A stretch of 64,000 bases of DNA from Burkholderia sp. IMCC1007 (GCF_027257875.1 NZ_JAPVQY010000022.1:43124-107123), one strand, 5' to 3'. Positions 44,473 to 53,579 are shown, counted from the first letter of the stretch. Numbers and translations are program-made. Notes: a model not told the origin generated them from the sequence alone.

Positions 44473-45798
44473 TCAAAGATCGGCAAACCGGCGGTTGCCG
44501 GCCGCGAGCTTTTCGAGCAGCGGCGCCGGCTTCCACCAGTATCCGTACTCTTCGTGCAGCCGCACGATGTCCCGATACACATTCGCCAGGCCGATCTGGT
44601 CGGCGTAGTACATCGGGCCGCCGCGCTTCGCCGGGAAGCCATAGCCGGTCACGTAGACGACATCGATGTCGCTCGCGCGCAGCGCGATGCCGTGCTCGAG
44701 CAGCTTCGCGCCTTCGTTGATCATGCCGTACATGCAGCGCTTGATGATTTCGTCCTGCGAGATCGGGCGACGCGCGATGCCCATGCGCGCCGATTCCTCG
44801 ACGATGTACTGTTCCACTTCCGGATCGCGATGCGGCGTGCGGTCGCCCGCGTCATAGCGATACCAGCCCTTGCCGCTCTTTTGGCCCAGGCGCCCCATCT
44901 CGACGAGCTTCACGATGAGGTCGTTCCAGCGGCGGTCGTTCGCACGTGTAGCCATCTGCGCCTTGCGCGTCTGGTAACCGACGTCGTTGCCGGCCATGTC
45001 GTGCACCGCGAAGATGCCCATTGCGTAGCCGAATTCCTTGAGCGCGGCATCGACTTCGTGCGGCAGGGCGCCGTCTTCGACGAGGAAGTGCGCTTCGCGG
45101 TTGTAATTGCGGAACAGCGCATTTCCGATGAAGCCCGGATGGACACGCGCATAGACCGACACCTTGCCCATCTGGCGGCCCAGCTCCATGAGCGTGGCCA
45201 CGGCAGCATCGGAGGTCTTGTCCGCACGCACGACCTCGAGCAGGCGCATCACGTGCGCGGGGCTGAAGAAATGTGCGCCCACGACGTCGTGCGGACGCTT
45301 CGTGACAGCGGCGATTTCGTCGATGTCGAGCCCCGACGTGTTGGTCGCAAGGATTGCGCCGGCCCGCGCGTATAGGTCGAGCTCGCGGAAAATGCGTTGC
45401 TTGAGGCCGAGATCCTCGAACACGGCTTCGATGACGATGTCGGCATCCTTGACGTCGGCAATCGAGGTCGAGCCCGTGATGAGCCCGAGGCGCTCGTCGC
45501 GCGTGGCGACGTCCAGCTTGCCGCGCTTGATGCTGCCGTCGTAGTTGTCGCGGATGCGCGCGAGACCGCGGGCGAGGCCGTCGTCATTGGCGTCGATCAG
45601 CGTGACCGGAATGCGGGCGGTGACGAGTGCCATGGCGATGCCGCCGCCCATCGTGCCGGCGCCGATCACGGCGGCGCGCCTGATGTCGCGCGGCTTCACG
45701 GCGGCCGGAACGGGGATCTGCGCAGCGGCCTGCTCGGCGGCCTTCACATGGGCCAGTGCTGCGGCCTCCTGCGGCGTGAGTGCTACGGGCGTGCTCAT
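44473..45798 (-). CDS. 3-hydroxyacyl-CoA dehydrogenase
   Basis: Cytosolic beta-oxidation enzyme of 441 residues that oxidises 3-hydroxyacyl-CoA with NAD. The cofactor motif is GAGTMGGGIAMAL at about 46-58. NTSGLDIDEIA and HFFSPAHVMRLLEVV (catalytic His) are present, followed by two C-terminal domains with GKKSGKGWYRYD-like sequence (GQKSGKGWYRYDAG). It resembles the dehydrogenase half of FadB/FadJ without the hydratase domain, which the neighbouring enoyl-CoA hydratase gene supplies three bases upstream. Last gene of the leftward operon. Confidence 0.93.
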   Translation of the reverse strand: MSTPVALTPQEAAALAHVKAAEQAAAQIPVPAAVKPRDIRRAAVIGAGTMGGGIAMALVTARIPVTLIDANDDGLARGLARIRDNYDGSIKRGKLDVATRDERLGLITGSTSIADVKDADIVIEAVFEDLGLKQRIFRELDLYARAGAILATNTSGLDIDEIAAVTKRPHDVVGAHFFSPAHVMRLLEVVRADKTSDAAVATLMELGRQMGKVSVYARVHPGFIGNALFRNYNREAHFLVEDGALPHEVDAALKEFGYAMGIFAVHDMAGNDVGYQTRKAQMATRANDRRWNDLIVKLVEMGRLGQKSGKGWYRYDAGDRTPHRDPEVEQYIVEESARMGIARRPISQDEIIKRCMYGMINEGAKLLEHGIALRASDIDVVYVTGYGFPAKRGGPMYYADQIGLANVYRDIVRLHEEYGYWWKPAPLLEKLAAGNRRFADL

Positions 45799-45801
45799 GC
45801 T

Positions 45802-46584
45802 TTACTCCGGCTTGACGAGTTTGGCGTTGCCGTCCACGAAATTCTGCAGACGGGCGGCGGTTTCGGGCGAACGCATCATGTTCGAGCTCATGTACTCGAG
45901 GAACAGGCCGTCCTCGTGCGAGAGATCGTTCACACGCGGCAACAGGTTCGTGATGCGCCAGTTGGTGTCGGGCACGTTCTGCGCGATCTGCGCGGCGAGT
46001 TCCTTCGCCTTGGCGAGTGCGCCGCCTTCCGGTGTCAGATAGGTGATGATGTGTTCGCGCTGGCCTTCCTCGGCGTTCAGCAAGCGGCCCGTGAGCATCA
46101 TGTCGGCCATCATGGTGTAGCCGACAACGCGCTGGATGCGAACCGTGCCGCCGCCGCCCACGAAGATGCCGCGCTGACCCTCCGGCAGGCCGAAGAAGCA
46201 GGTCTTGTCGCCGACCCGCACATGAGCGGCGGTCGCCAGTTCCAGACCGCCGCCGACGACAGCGCCGCGGAGCGCGGCAACGAACGGAATCGGGCCACGT
46301 GCGATCAGATCGAACACTTCGTGCCACGTGTGACGCCGGCGCTTTCTCGGGGGCGCTGTCTGTCCGGCGGCCCGCGACAGTGCCTCGCGCAGATCGAGTC
46401 CGGCCGAGAAGTTGCCGCCGTGGCCGTAGATGACGCCGCACATGGCTTCCTCGCCGGCGCGGTTGACCGCGTCGCGCAGCTGCGAAATCACTTCTTCGTT
46501 GATCGCATTGCGCTTGTCGGGACGATTCAGGCCGATCAACGCCACTGCGCCGTCGAGTTCAAAGGTAACCAGGGTTTCGCTCAT
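45802..46584 (-). CDS. Enoyl-CoA hydratase/isomerase (crotonase family)
   Basis: Crotonase-fold enzyme of 260 residues. The oxyanion-hole segments are NFSAGLDL and LRGAVVGGGLELATAAHVRVG. The usual pair of catalytic glutamates falls at residues near GLPEGQRGIFVGGG, where only one clear Glu is seen, so hydratase versus isomerase or lyase action is open. ATG 46584 has GGAG upstream; the longer frame from 46614 is not needed. It lies between the oxygenase reductase and the hydroxyacyl-CoA dehydrogenase and probably acts on the side-chain CoA ester. Confidence 0.88.
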   Translation of the reverse strand: MSETLVTFELDGAVALIGLNRPDKRNAINEEVISQLRDAVNRAGEEAMCGVIYGHGGNFSAGLDLREALSRAAGQTAPPRKRRRHTWHEVFDLIARGPIPFVAALRGAVVGGGLELATAAHVRVGDKTCFFGLPEGQRGIFVGGGGTVRIQRVVGYTMMADMMLTGRLLNAEEGQREHIITYLTPEGGALAKAKELAAQIAQNVPDTNWRITNLLPRVNDLSHEDGLFLEYMSSNMMRSPETAARLQNFVDGNAKLVKPE

Positions 46585-46650
46585 GCGGCGCTCCGTTGGA
46601 TATAGGTTTGGCAATGTTAAGGAAAACTGATCGATAGGCTGAAATCGCAG

Positions 46651-47643
46651 TCACAGGTCGAGTACGAGGCGTTCGCCGTTGCAGCGTGAGACACAGACCT
46701 GCATGACCTTGCCGGCGTTCCTGTCGGCGTCCGACAGGTAGGTGTCGCGGTGGTCGACTTCGCCGCCGCAGACGCGCGTCGAGCACAGGCCGCAGTAACC
46801 GGCGCGGCAGTCGTACATGACATCGACGCCGTTATCGAGCAGTGTGTCGAGTACGGATTTGCCGGCCGGCACGTTCAGCACCTTTCCGGAGGACTTCAGC
46901 TCGATCTCGAAGGCGGTGTCGCCGTCCTGCGGCGCGGCTTCGCCAAACAGTTCGTAATGGAGATCGCACTCGTGCCAGCCGCGATGGCGCGCAGCGGCGA
47001 GCACCGCGTCGATCATGCCGGCCGGGCCGCACACGTAGATCGGCTGGTTGACTTGCGCGCCATCGAGCAGCGCGTCGATCGACAGGCGCGTGGCACTCTC
47101 GTCATCGGCATGCACCACGAGGCGCTCGCCCGCGAACGCGCGCAGTTCGTCGACGAACGGCAGCGCGTCGCGCGTGCGCCCCGAGAAGTGCAGCGTGTAG
47201 TCGCGGTTCTGCGCGCTCAGCTCCGCTGCCATGGCCGCCATCGGCGTGATGCCGATGCCGCCGGCGATCAGGATGACCGAAGGCGGTGCGGCGAGCGGGA
47301 AGTGGTTGACGGGTGAGCGTATCGTGAGCGTGGTGCCGGTTTGCAGCGTGTGCATGAAGCGCGAACCGCCGCGACCGTCGTCCTCGCGCCGGATGCCCAG
47401 ACGATACGCGCGCACGCCGGCGCGCGTATCCTGCCGCGGATCGGTGTTGATCAGCGAATACGAACGCCACTGTGCGGCGCCATTGTCGGCAGCGGGAACC
47501 TCGACCTGGATATGCGCGCCCGGCTCGAAGCCGGGCAGCAGCGCGCCGTCCTCGGCCTCGAGCGTGAAGGACTTGATCAGCGAGGTGGGCGCGTCGACCG
47601 ACGCGACACGCAGCTTGAGAGCAGGTGCGAGCATGGTGGTCAT
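46651..47643 (-). CDS. PDR/VanB-type oxygenase reductase (FMN, NAD, 2Fe-2S)
   Basis: Electron-transfer partner of 330 residues for a Rieske oxygenase. Domain order is FMN-binding barrel (RSYSL at 60-64), NAD-binding domain (LIAGGIGITPMAAMA, then YVCGPAGMID) and a C-terminal plant-type ferredoxin with C279-x4-C284-x2-C287 and C317. This is the phthalate dioxygenase reductase/VanB layout. The start ATG 47643 overlaps the oxygenase stop by four bases, so expression is coupled. It likely reduces oxygenase B directly and perhaps oxygenase A. Confidence 0.94.
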   Translation of the reverse strand: MTTMLAPALKLRVASVDAPTSLIKSFTLEAEDGALLPGFEPGAHIQVEVPAADNGAAQWRSYSLINTDPRQDTRAGVRAYRLGIRREDDGRGGSRFMHTLQTGTTLTIRSPVNHFPLAAPPSVILIAGGIGITPMAAMAAELSAQNRDYTLHFSGRTRDALPFVDELRAFAGERLVVHADDESATRLSIDALLDGAQVNQPIYVCGPAGMIDAVLAAARHRGWHECDLHYELFGEAAPQDGDTAFEIELKSSGKVLNVPAGKSVLDTLLDNGVDVMYDCRAGYCGLCSTRVCGGEVDHRDTYLSDADRNAGKVMQVCVSRCNGERLVLDL

Positions 47644-48893
47644 GGCAATGGGTCTTGCTTCGTATCTGTCAGGGTGCGCCAGTCGTCGCCGGGCTGCAGC
47701 ACGCCGCCGACCGAGACGGCCTTCGAATAATCGAGTTCCGGGCTGTCGGCGAGCGTCGGCGTCTTGCCGGCCATGAACTCGCGCACGGCCTTCAGCAGCA
47801 GCGCACGCACGCGCAGCACGGCGCCGTCGGCCGAGCAAAGCTGTTCCTGGGTACGGTCGTAGATCGGGCCCTGGCCGAGGAACATCGCGAAGTCTTCCGT
47901 GCCGAGGTGCTGATAGAAGCCGGTCGCGTGACCGCGCTTCATGAGGTCGCGGTTCTGGCCGAACGATTGCTCGCGCGTGCCTGGCGGCAGCGGCGGGAAG
48001 TTCCAGACGTCCGGTGTCGCCGACATGATGGTCATGCCGAGCGGGCGGTGCGGGTTGTACTGGATGAACCACGCGCGGTGTGTGACGTCGTCGACCGGGG
48101 TCGAGAAGAACACCGTCGTCGGGCCCTTCGCGTCGGGCGGGCAGATGATGCCGTACCACGGCATCACGAAGTTGTTCACGCGCGCATAGACCTTCTCGTC
48201 CGGCATGTCGCGCAGGGCCGCATAGCGATAGCCGTACGGGCGATCCTCGAAGTCGAAGCGCGGCGCGAGCGCCTTCGTCATGATCATGCGTTCGTTGCCG
48301 CCGCCCGCGGTGATCTGCGTGGTCGACTCGTGCAGCACGCCCACGTGCGACGAATCCATCGACGCCTCGACCGCCTGGACCCAGTTCGTCGGCACTTCGA
48401 CGCTCGTCACCGAGCGGTGTTCGGGCCCGAGGCCCATGAACGGCAGCTCCGGGAACGGCGGCTGGGTTTCGCCCTTGCCGAGCCACACCCAGACCACGCC
48501 GCCACGCTCCACGACGCGATACTGGCTCGTCTTCACGCGCTTGCAGAACTGCGCCTGATCGCCGACCTGGTTCGGCGCCTCGACCACGGCCCCCGATGCA
48601 TCGACCTTCCAGCCGTGGAAGATGCAGCGCAGGCCGTTGTATTCGTTACGCGCCATCATCAGCGACGTGCGGCGGTGCGGGCACAGCTCGTCGACGACGC
48701 CGACATGGCCGTCGGTGGCGCGGAACGCCACGTAGCGGATGCCGAGCAGACGCACCAGTACCGGCGCACCGTCGGCTTCCAGTGTGGCCGAGGGCACGGC
48801 CGGAATCCAGTAATGCTGGCGGATCATCTCGCCCATCGGCGCGCCGTTCTCGACGCGCGTGAGCAGTTCGTTGTCTTCGCGGCTCATTGCCAT
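47640..48893 (-). CDS. Rieske non-heme iron oxygenase, phthalate 4,5-dioxygenase-like (B)
   Basis: Terminal oxygenase of 417 residues. The Rieske ligands are C71-x-H73 (CPHRRTSL) and C90-x2-H93 (CIFHGW). The iron triad is D180-x2-H183-x4-H188 in EASMDSSHVGVLHES. The opening SREDNELLTRVENGAPMGEMIRQHYWIPA is typical of the phthalate 4,5-dioxygenase branch. It pairs with the overlapping reductase gene. Expected reaction: ring dihydroxylation or O-demethylation that creates the catechol-like substrate for the LigB-type dioxygenase in the divergent operon. GAGGAG precedes the start. Confidence 0.94.
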   Translation of the reverse strand: MAMSREDNELLTRVENGAPMGEMIRQHYWIPAVPSATLEADGAPVLVRLLGIRYVAFRATDGHVGVVDELCPHRRTSLMMARNEYNGLRCIFHGWKVDASGAVVEAPNQVGDQAQFCKRVKTSQYRVVERGGVVWVWLGKGETQPPFPELPFMGLGPEHRSVTSVEVPTNWVQAVEASMDSSHVGVLHESTTQITAGGGNERMIMTKALAPRFDFEDRPYGYRYAALRDMPDEKVYARVNNFVMPWYGIICPPDAKGPTTVFFSTPVDDVTHRAWFIQYNPHRPLGMTIMSATPDVWNFPPLPPGTREQSFGQNRDLMKRGHATGFYQHLGTEDFAMFLGQGPIYDRTQEQLCSADGAVLRVRALLLKAVREFMAGKTPTLADSPELDYSKAVSVGGVLQPGDDWRTLTDTKQDPLP

Positions 48894-48917
48894 GATGAGT
48901 ACTCCTCGCGTTGCGCG

Positions 48918-49919
48918 TCAGGCTTTGTCGTTACGGAACGCGCGCGTGTAGACGCGTGTGCAGTTGCATTCGAAGATGTTCTTGCGCTGCGCTTCGGTCA
49001 GCCATTCAATGCCTTCGATCACGGGCTTCATGTCGTCGTAGTCGCGGCCCGAGACCGGATCCCGCGCGCTTCCGGTGCCCGGCTTCTCGGTGCCGAACAT
49101 GACGTTGTCCGTGCCGGCAACCTTCAGCAGCAGTTCGATCGAATCCCTTGAGTAGTTGCAGGTGTCGAAGTAGAGCTTCTTCAGTTGATCGTCGAACGAC
49201 ACGGGGCTGTTGCGGCGCGCCGCCCACGCACGGAAGCGGCCCATCTGGTAGGGGATGCCGCCGCCGCCGTGCGCGACGATGATCTTCAGGTTCGGATACT
49301 TCTCGAACACCTTCGATTCGAGCAGCGAAATGACGGCGATATTCTCTTCGTTGATGAACTTCAGCGTGTACGACTCGCGCGGATTGCAGCTGCCGGCCGA
49401 ATGGATCAGCGCGGGTACGTCGAGCTCCGTCATCGCGTCATACAGCGGGTACCAGAACGGGTCGCCGAGGCCCGCGGGCGCCGGGCCTTCACCTTCGGTC
49501 GGGTCGGGGTTCAGCAGCGTGCCGACGAAACCGAGCTCGTTGACGCAGCGCTTGAGTTCGGCGACGCAGTGCTCGGCGGGCGACTCATTCATGAACTGCG
49601 GCAGGCCCGCTACGCCGCGGAAGCGGTCCGGGAACATCTCGACGAAGCGCTTGATCAGGTCGTTGCAGTGACGGGTCCACAGCTGCGTGACGCGCGACGG
49701 CTTGATTGAGTGCATCTGAAGATACGGGCGCGGTGAGATGAATTGCACGTCGGTGCCGACTTTATCCATGCTGCGCACGAGTTCCTCGGCCTGCTTGCGC
49801 ACCGCCTCGTCGGGGATGTTCGGGGTGGCTGACGGATTCGCGCGGCCGCCGACGAGCTCCGCCATGTAGCGGAAGCTTTGCGGCGGCATGACGACGTGGG
49901 CGTGGGAATCGATGATCAT
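48918..49919 (-). CDS. Amidohydrolase-superfamily hydratase, 4-oxalomesaconate hydratase (LigJ)-like
   Basis: Metal-dependent enzyme of 333 residues of the ACMSD/amidohydrolase-2 family. Motifs are the N-terminal HxH (IDSHAHV), the block LKRCVNELGFVGTLLNPDP followed by DPFWYPLYDAMTELDVPALIHSAGSCNP, and the later IIVAHGGGGIPY. Both long blocks resemble Sphingobium LigJ, which hydrates 4-oxalomesaconate in the protocatechuate 4,5-cleavage pathway. A decarboxylase role (ACMSD, gamma-resorcylate type) is the alternative. The LigB-like and RraA-like genes of the other operon supply the steps before and after. Confidence 0.88.
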   Translation of the reverse strand: MIIDSHAHVVMPPQSFRYMAELVGGRANPSATPNIPDEAVRKQAEELVRSMDKVGTDVQFISPRPYLQMHSIKPSRVTQLWTRHCNDLIKRFVEMFPDRFRGVAGLPQFMNESPAEHCVAELKRCVNELGFVGTLLNPDPTEGEGPAPAGLGDPFWYPLYDAMTELDVPALIHSAGSCNPRESYTLKFINEENIAVISLLESKVFEKYPNLKIIVAHGGGGIPYQMGRFRAWAARRNSPVSFDDQLKKLYFDTCNYSRDSIELLLKVAGTDNVMFGTEKPGTGSARDPVSGRDYDDMKPVIEGIEWLTEAQRKNIFECNCTRVYTRAFRNDKA

Positions 49920-49979
49920 GGTTGAGCCTCAGTTCGGTGGGGTGTTCAGTTGAGCGGTGAGCCGAAGGGTTTGCGGCGC

Positions 49980-50357
49980 TTACGCGATCACCGCAAGGGT
50001 TTCGAGCTGGATGACCATGCCGTGCTGCAGGTCGCACACGGTCACGTGGCGTGCCGGGCGATGCGCGGCATCGGGCCACAACGCAAGCCAGTGCGCGTTG
50101 ATGTGTTCGCGCACCGAGTCGTCCTTGATGAAGACGGCGAGTTTCACGACGTGGTCGAGCGTGGCCCCGCCTGCGTCGAGGAAGCGCTCGACGTTCCCGA
50201 ATGCGAGACGCACCTGTTCTGCCGGGGCCTCCGCGAGCTTGCCTGTGACGGGATCCTTGCCGGCGATCGCCGACGAGCACAGCACATTGCCAACGCGTGA
50301 GCCGACTGGAATCGGCACCTTGTGCGCGAGGCCTGGAACGTCGATGGATTGGGGCAT
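49980..50357 (-). CDS. RidA/YjgF family protein
   Basis: Small protein of 125 residues with the trimeric RidA fold. Motifs are GNVLCSSAIAGKDPVTGKL and the C-terminal VTVCDLQHGMVIQLETLAVIA. The catalytic Arg of imine deaminases normally sits in a 'P.R' near residue 105; here HRPARHVTV is present, so deaminase activity is possible. Family roles are enamine/imine hydrolysis, including 2-aminomuconate deaminase. GGAGGAG supports ATG 50357. It is second in the leftward operon, after gntR2. Confidence 0.9.
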   Translation of the reverse strand: MPQSIDVPGLAHKVPIPVGSRVGNVLCSSAIAGKDPVTGKLAEAPAEQVRLAFGNVERFLDAGGATLDHVVKLAVFIKDDSVREHINAHWLALWPDAAHRPARHVTVCDLQHGMVIQLETLAVIA

Positions 50358-50393
50358 GTCTCCTCCGTGGATTCGTTGAGATGGCAAGGCCTG

Positions 50394-51116
50394 TCAGTCC
50401 TCGCCCGTATCGAAGAAGTGGCGCGGCACGGCCGCGAGGAATTCGGAGAAACCGGACGTGCCGGCCGGCACGTGCTTCATCATGGCTTCGGCTGCCTGCG
50501 CTTCGTGGCCGTCCTGGATCGCGCGCGCGATGTCGAAGTGCTCCTGCAGCGAACGCATGATCTGGCTGCGGCTGCGCAGGTCGGCCACGCGGTAACGTGC
50601 CGAACGGCCGCGAGCGGTGCGGATCTGCTCGGCCAGGTACTGGTTTCGGCTGCCTTCGTAAATCAGCTCGTGAAACCGCGTGTTGGCGAGCGCATACTGG
50701 GACGCATCCCCCGCCACGGCGGCCTGCTGGCACAGCACCAGCATCTGGTCGAGCTGTTCACGCAGCGCGTCGCTGGCGCGGCGCGCGGCGAAACGCGCAC
50801 ACAGTGCCTCGAGCTCGCCGATGTATTCGAGCATGGCGCGCACTTCGGCAATCGATAGCCGCGCCACGGTGATGCCCTGGCGAGGCGAGACGGCCACCAG
50901 TTCGCGCGCGATCAGGTGCTGAAGCGCTTCGCGTACCGGCGTGCGCGACACATTGAAGCGGGCGGCGAGCGCGCGCTCATCGATCGGTGCGCCCGGGGCG
51001 AGTTCACCCTGCTCGATAGCCGCCTCCAGCGTCGCGCGAATATCGCTTGCGCGACTCGCACTGCTGCGCGCGGAAGCTTCGCTGCGCTCGAGAGTTGGAT
51101 CGGCTGTGAGTTTCAT
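50394..51116 (-). CDS. GntR family transcriptional regulator 2 (FadR subfamily)
   Basis: Regulator of 240 residues, paralogous to gntR1. The DNA-binding domain is ATLEAAIEQGELAPGAPIDERALAARFNVSRTPVREALQHLIARELVAVSPRQGITV, and the FCD domain contains FHELIYEGSRNQYLAEQIR. Both regulators also end with a similar GTSGFSEFLAAVP tail. I use ATG 51116, since the frame from 51179 would include promoter element E3. It is first gene of the leftward operon and divergent from the acyl-CoA synthetase gene, so it probably governs both operons. Confidence 0.9.
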   Translation of the reverse strand: MKLTADPTLERSEASARSSASRASDIRATLEAAIEQGELAPGAPIDERALAARFNVSRTPVREALQHLIARELVAVSPRQGITVARLSIAEVRAMLEYIGELEALCARFAARRASDALREQLDQMLVLCQQAAVAGDASQYALANTRFHELIYEGSRNQYLAEQIRTARGRSARYRVADLRSRSQIMRSLQEHFDIARAIQDGHEAQAAEAMMKHVPAGTSGFSEFLAAVPRHFFDTGED

Positions 51117-51144
51117 TGAGGAGTGAAGGCGCTGGTGTGTCCAA

Positions 51145-51195
51145 GGTGTCGAAAATATACCATCAACTATTTGTGGCATTCAATACAGGATTTGC
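51145..51195 (-). promoter_or_regulatory. Promoter/operator element E3 for the leftward operon
   Basis: On the minus strand AATCC, AAT-n-CCAC, a 10-base gap and TGGTATATT occur in the order of E1 and E2. TATATT would be the -10 for gntR2, about 35 bases before the ATG at 51116. Confidence 0.55.
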
Positions 51196-51240
51196 CTCGG
51201 TGTTCCTCGTCCATCTTCGCGGGGTCTGGCGATGCAAATA

Positions 51241-51273
51241 AAATCCTTATAAATCAGATTGATATATGGATTT
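51241..51273. promoter_or_regulatory. AT-rich dyad in the divergent regulatory region
   Basis: AAATCC and GGATTT flank an AT-rich core that holds AATC-A-GATT. It lies midway between the two operon starts. It could be a second regulator site or a promoter. Confidence 0.4.
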
Positions 51274-51350
51274 GGCGCGGCGCGGGGCGGTTGCTGTAGG
51301 GAAAGTACCAGGGTGAGATTTTGGTGTCTGGTGTATTGAAAAGCCAACTT

Positions 51351-51395
51351 CTGTATGCCAGAATTCATCGCATAGCAGCGGTTCTGGTATGCCAG
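51351..51395. promoter_or_regulatory. Two GntR-type operator sites before the rightward operon
   Basis: CTGTATGCCAG (51351-51361) and CTGGTATGCCAG (51384-51395), 33 bases apart centre to centre (about three helical turns). Both carry ATGCCA/TGGTAT half-sites like TGGTATACCA before gntR1. They lie 34-78 bases before the synthetase start. Confidence 0.65.
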
Positions 51396-51428
51396 AGCCG
51401 GTTCAGTCAACACCACAGGTCCGACAAG

Positions 51429-53579
51429 ATGAGCAAGAGCCTTATAGATGTAGACGGTGTGCAGCCTGTAGAGCGTGTGCTCAAGCCGAAATCGATTGCG
51501 ATCGTCGGCGCATCCGCCGATCCGCGTGCTTTCGGTAACTTCGTGCTGCAGAACTTCGAGCGGTTCGGTTATGCGGGCGATATCCATCTCGTGTCGCGCA
51601 GCAGCCACGAAATCAACGGCCGCGCCTGCGTGAACAGCGTCGAGTCGCTGCCGCAAGGCATCGATCTGGTCGTGCTGTGCATTCCGGAGTCGGGCGTGCT
51701 CGATACGGTGCGCACGCTCGGCACGCTGAAGGCCGGCGCCGCCGTGATCTTCGCTTCCGGCTATGCGGAGGCCGGCGACGATGGCCGCGCGAAGCAGGAA
51801 GAGCTGGCGCGCGTCGCGGCGGAAGGCGGCGTCGCGTTGATCGGTCCGAACTGCATGGGCTTCACGAACTTCGAAGCCGGCGTACCGGTGACCTTCGAAG
51901 CCGTGGCGCCGTACCCGGCCGGCGGATGCCGTGGTGTGGGCGTGGTGGCGCAAAGCGGCGCGATGGCCGCGAACCTGCGCGATGCCTTCATGGGTCGTGG
52001 CCAGCCGATGACGGCAACCGTGTCGACCGGCAACGAGGCCAGCCTCGGTATCGAAGACTATCTGGCGTGGTTCATCGCCGATCCGCAAACGAGCGCGATA
52101 GCGATCTATGCCGAACAGATCCGCCGTCCGCGGACCTTCCTGCAACTGGCACGCGAAGCGCGCGCCGCAGGCAAGCCGATCGTGATGCTGATGCCAGGCA
52201 AGAGCGCGCGTGCCCGTGAGGCGGCGCAGTCGCACACGGGCGCACTGGCCGGGGACCATGCGAGCGCGAGCGTGCTGTTGGCGCGTGAAGGCGTGGTGGT
52301 GGTCGATTCGCTCGACGAACTCTTCGACACGACGACGATCCTGGCGCGCTTCCCGGTGCCCCCGGCGGCCGGCACGGCCGTCATGACGGCTTCGGGTGCG
52401 GTCAAGAACATCACGCTCGATTTCGCCGAGGACATCGGCCTGACGCTGCCGCGCCTGACCGAGCCGACCATCCGGAAGCTGACCGAACTGCTGCCCGACT
52501 ACGCCGTGGCCGACAATCCGCTCGACTACACGACGATCGGCGTGCGCAACCCGAGCCTGATCGGCGAGCTGATCGACACGGTGCTGGCCGATCCGAACAT
52601 CGGCTCGCTGGTGCTCTCGATCATGGGCGGCCCGCCGATCGCCCAGCGCGACAAGGCGGACCACCTCGTGCCGGCACTCGCGCGCGCAACCAAGCCGGCG
52701 GTGCTGGCGGTGATGGGCGACAACAACAAGCTCGAAGACTTTTTCACGGAAGCGATCGCCGCGAGCGGCGTGCCGTTCTTCCGTTCGCCGGATCGCGCGT
52801 TGCGCGCCTGCGCCCGCGTGGCCGCGTACGGCGAATCGCTGGCGCGCGCCGAACGCGCGCGCACCGATGCGCCGAAGGCCATCCCGCTGCCGGGGGCCGT
52901 GCCGCCGAACGGCATCTTCGCCGAATACCAGGGCAAGGGGTGGCTCGCGTCGGCCGGTTTGCCGGTGCCAAAGGGCGGCCTCGCGACGTCGCTCGACGAA
53001 GCGCTCGGGATTGCAGATGAAATCGGCTACCCGGTGGTGCTCAAAGCGCAGGCGAGCGAGCTGCCCCACAAGAGCGACGTGGGTGGCGTGGTGGTCGGCA
53101 TCGCCGACGCTGCCGCGCTGCGCGCCGGCTGGGAAAAGCTGCACACGAGCGTGAAGTCGCATCGTCCCGAACTGGTGCTCGACGGTACGCTGGTCGAGGC
53201 GATGGGCCCGCGCGGGCTGGAACTGGTGGTGGGTGCCAAGCGAGACGCCGACTGGGGGCCGGTCGTCCTGGTCGGTCTTGGCGGCATCCTTATCGAGGTG
53301 CTGAAAGACGTGCGCCTCGTGCCGGCCGACCTGTCGGAACAGGACATCGTCGTCGAACTCGGCCGCCTCAAGGCCGCGGCGATGCTCGAAGGCGCGCGCG
53401 GCGCGGCGGGCGTGGACGTGAAGGCGGTGGCGACGGCCGTGGCAGCAATAGCCGACCAGATGCGCGCCAACCCGGAAATCATGGAAATCGACGTCAACCC
53501 GCTGGTTGCCTATCCGGACCGCGTGCTGGCGCTCGACGCCCTCGTGGTCTGCGGCGCCCAAGATCCCGCCCATCATTGA
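51429..53579 (+). CDS. ADP-forming acyl-CoA synthetase (acetate--CoA ligase family)
   Basis: Fused two-part enzyme of 716 residues that makes an acyl-CoA from acid, CoA and ATP with release of ADP. The alpha part begins with a CoA-binding Rossmann domain (IAIVGASADPRAFGNF), then two succinyl-CoA ligase-like domains with the phosphohistidine segment QSHTGALAGDHA. The beta part is an ATP-grasp domain (GYPVVLKAQASELPHKSDVGGVVVGI, then EIDVNPLV). ATG 51429 is chosen; a TTG at 51321 would place operators inside the gene. As first gene of the rightward operon it probably activates the aromatic or side-chain acid. Confidence 0.9.
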   Translation: MSKSLIDVDGVQPVERVLKPKSIAIVGASADPRAFGNFVLQNFERFGYAGDIHLVSRSSHEINGRACVNSVESLPQGIDLVVLCIPESGVLDTVRTLGTLKAGAAVIFASGYAEAGDDGRAKQEELARVAAEGGVALIGPNCMGFTNFEAGVPVTFEAVAPYPAGGCRGVGVVAQSGAMAANLRDAFMGRGQPMTATVSTGNEASLGIEDYLAWFIADPQTSAIAIYAEQIRRPRTFLQLAREARAAGKPIVMLMPGKSARAREAAQSHTGALAGDHASASVLLAREGVVVVDSLDELFDTTTILARFPVPPAAGTAVMTASGAVKNITLDFAEDIGLTLPRLTEPTIRKLTELLPDYAVADNPLDYTTIGVRNPSLIGELIDTVLADPNIGSLVLSIMGGPPIAQRDKADHLVPALARATKPAVLAVMGDNNKLEDFFTEAIAASGVPFFRSPDRALRACARVAAYGESLARAERARTDAPKAIPLPGAVPPNGIFAEYQGKGWLASAGLPVPKGGLATSLDEALGIADEIGYPVVLKAQASELPHKSDVGGVVVGIADAAALRAGWEKLHTSVKSHRPELVLDGTLVEAMGPRGLELVVGAKRDADWGPVVLVGLGGILIEVLKDVRLVPADLSEQDIVVELGRLKAAAMLEGARGAAGVDVKAVATAVAAIADQMRANPEIMEIDVNPLVAYPDRVLALDALVVCGAQDPAHH

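Noticed and set aside
48918..50357. Reading LigJ-like plus RidA as a 2-aminomuconate (nba-type) pathway
   Set aside because: The hydratase matches LigJ blocks better than ACMSD, and no 3-hydroxyanthranilate dioxygenase or semialdehyde dehydrogenase gene is present. It stays an alternative only.
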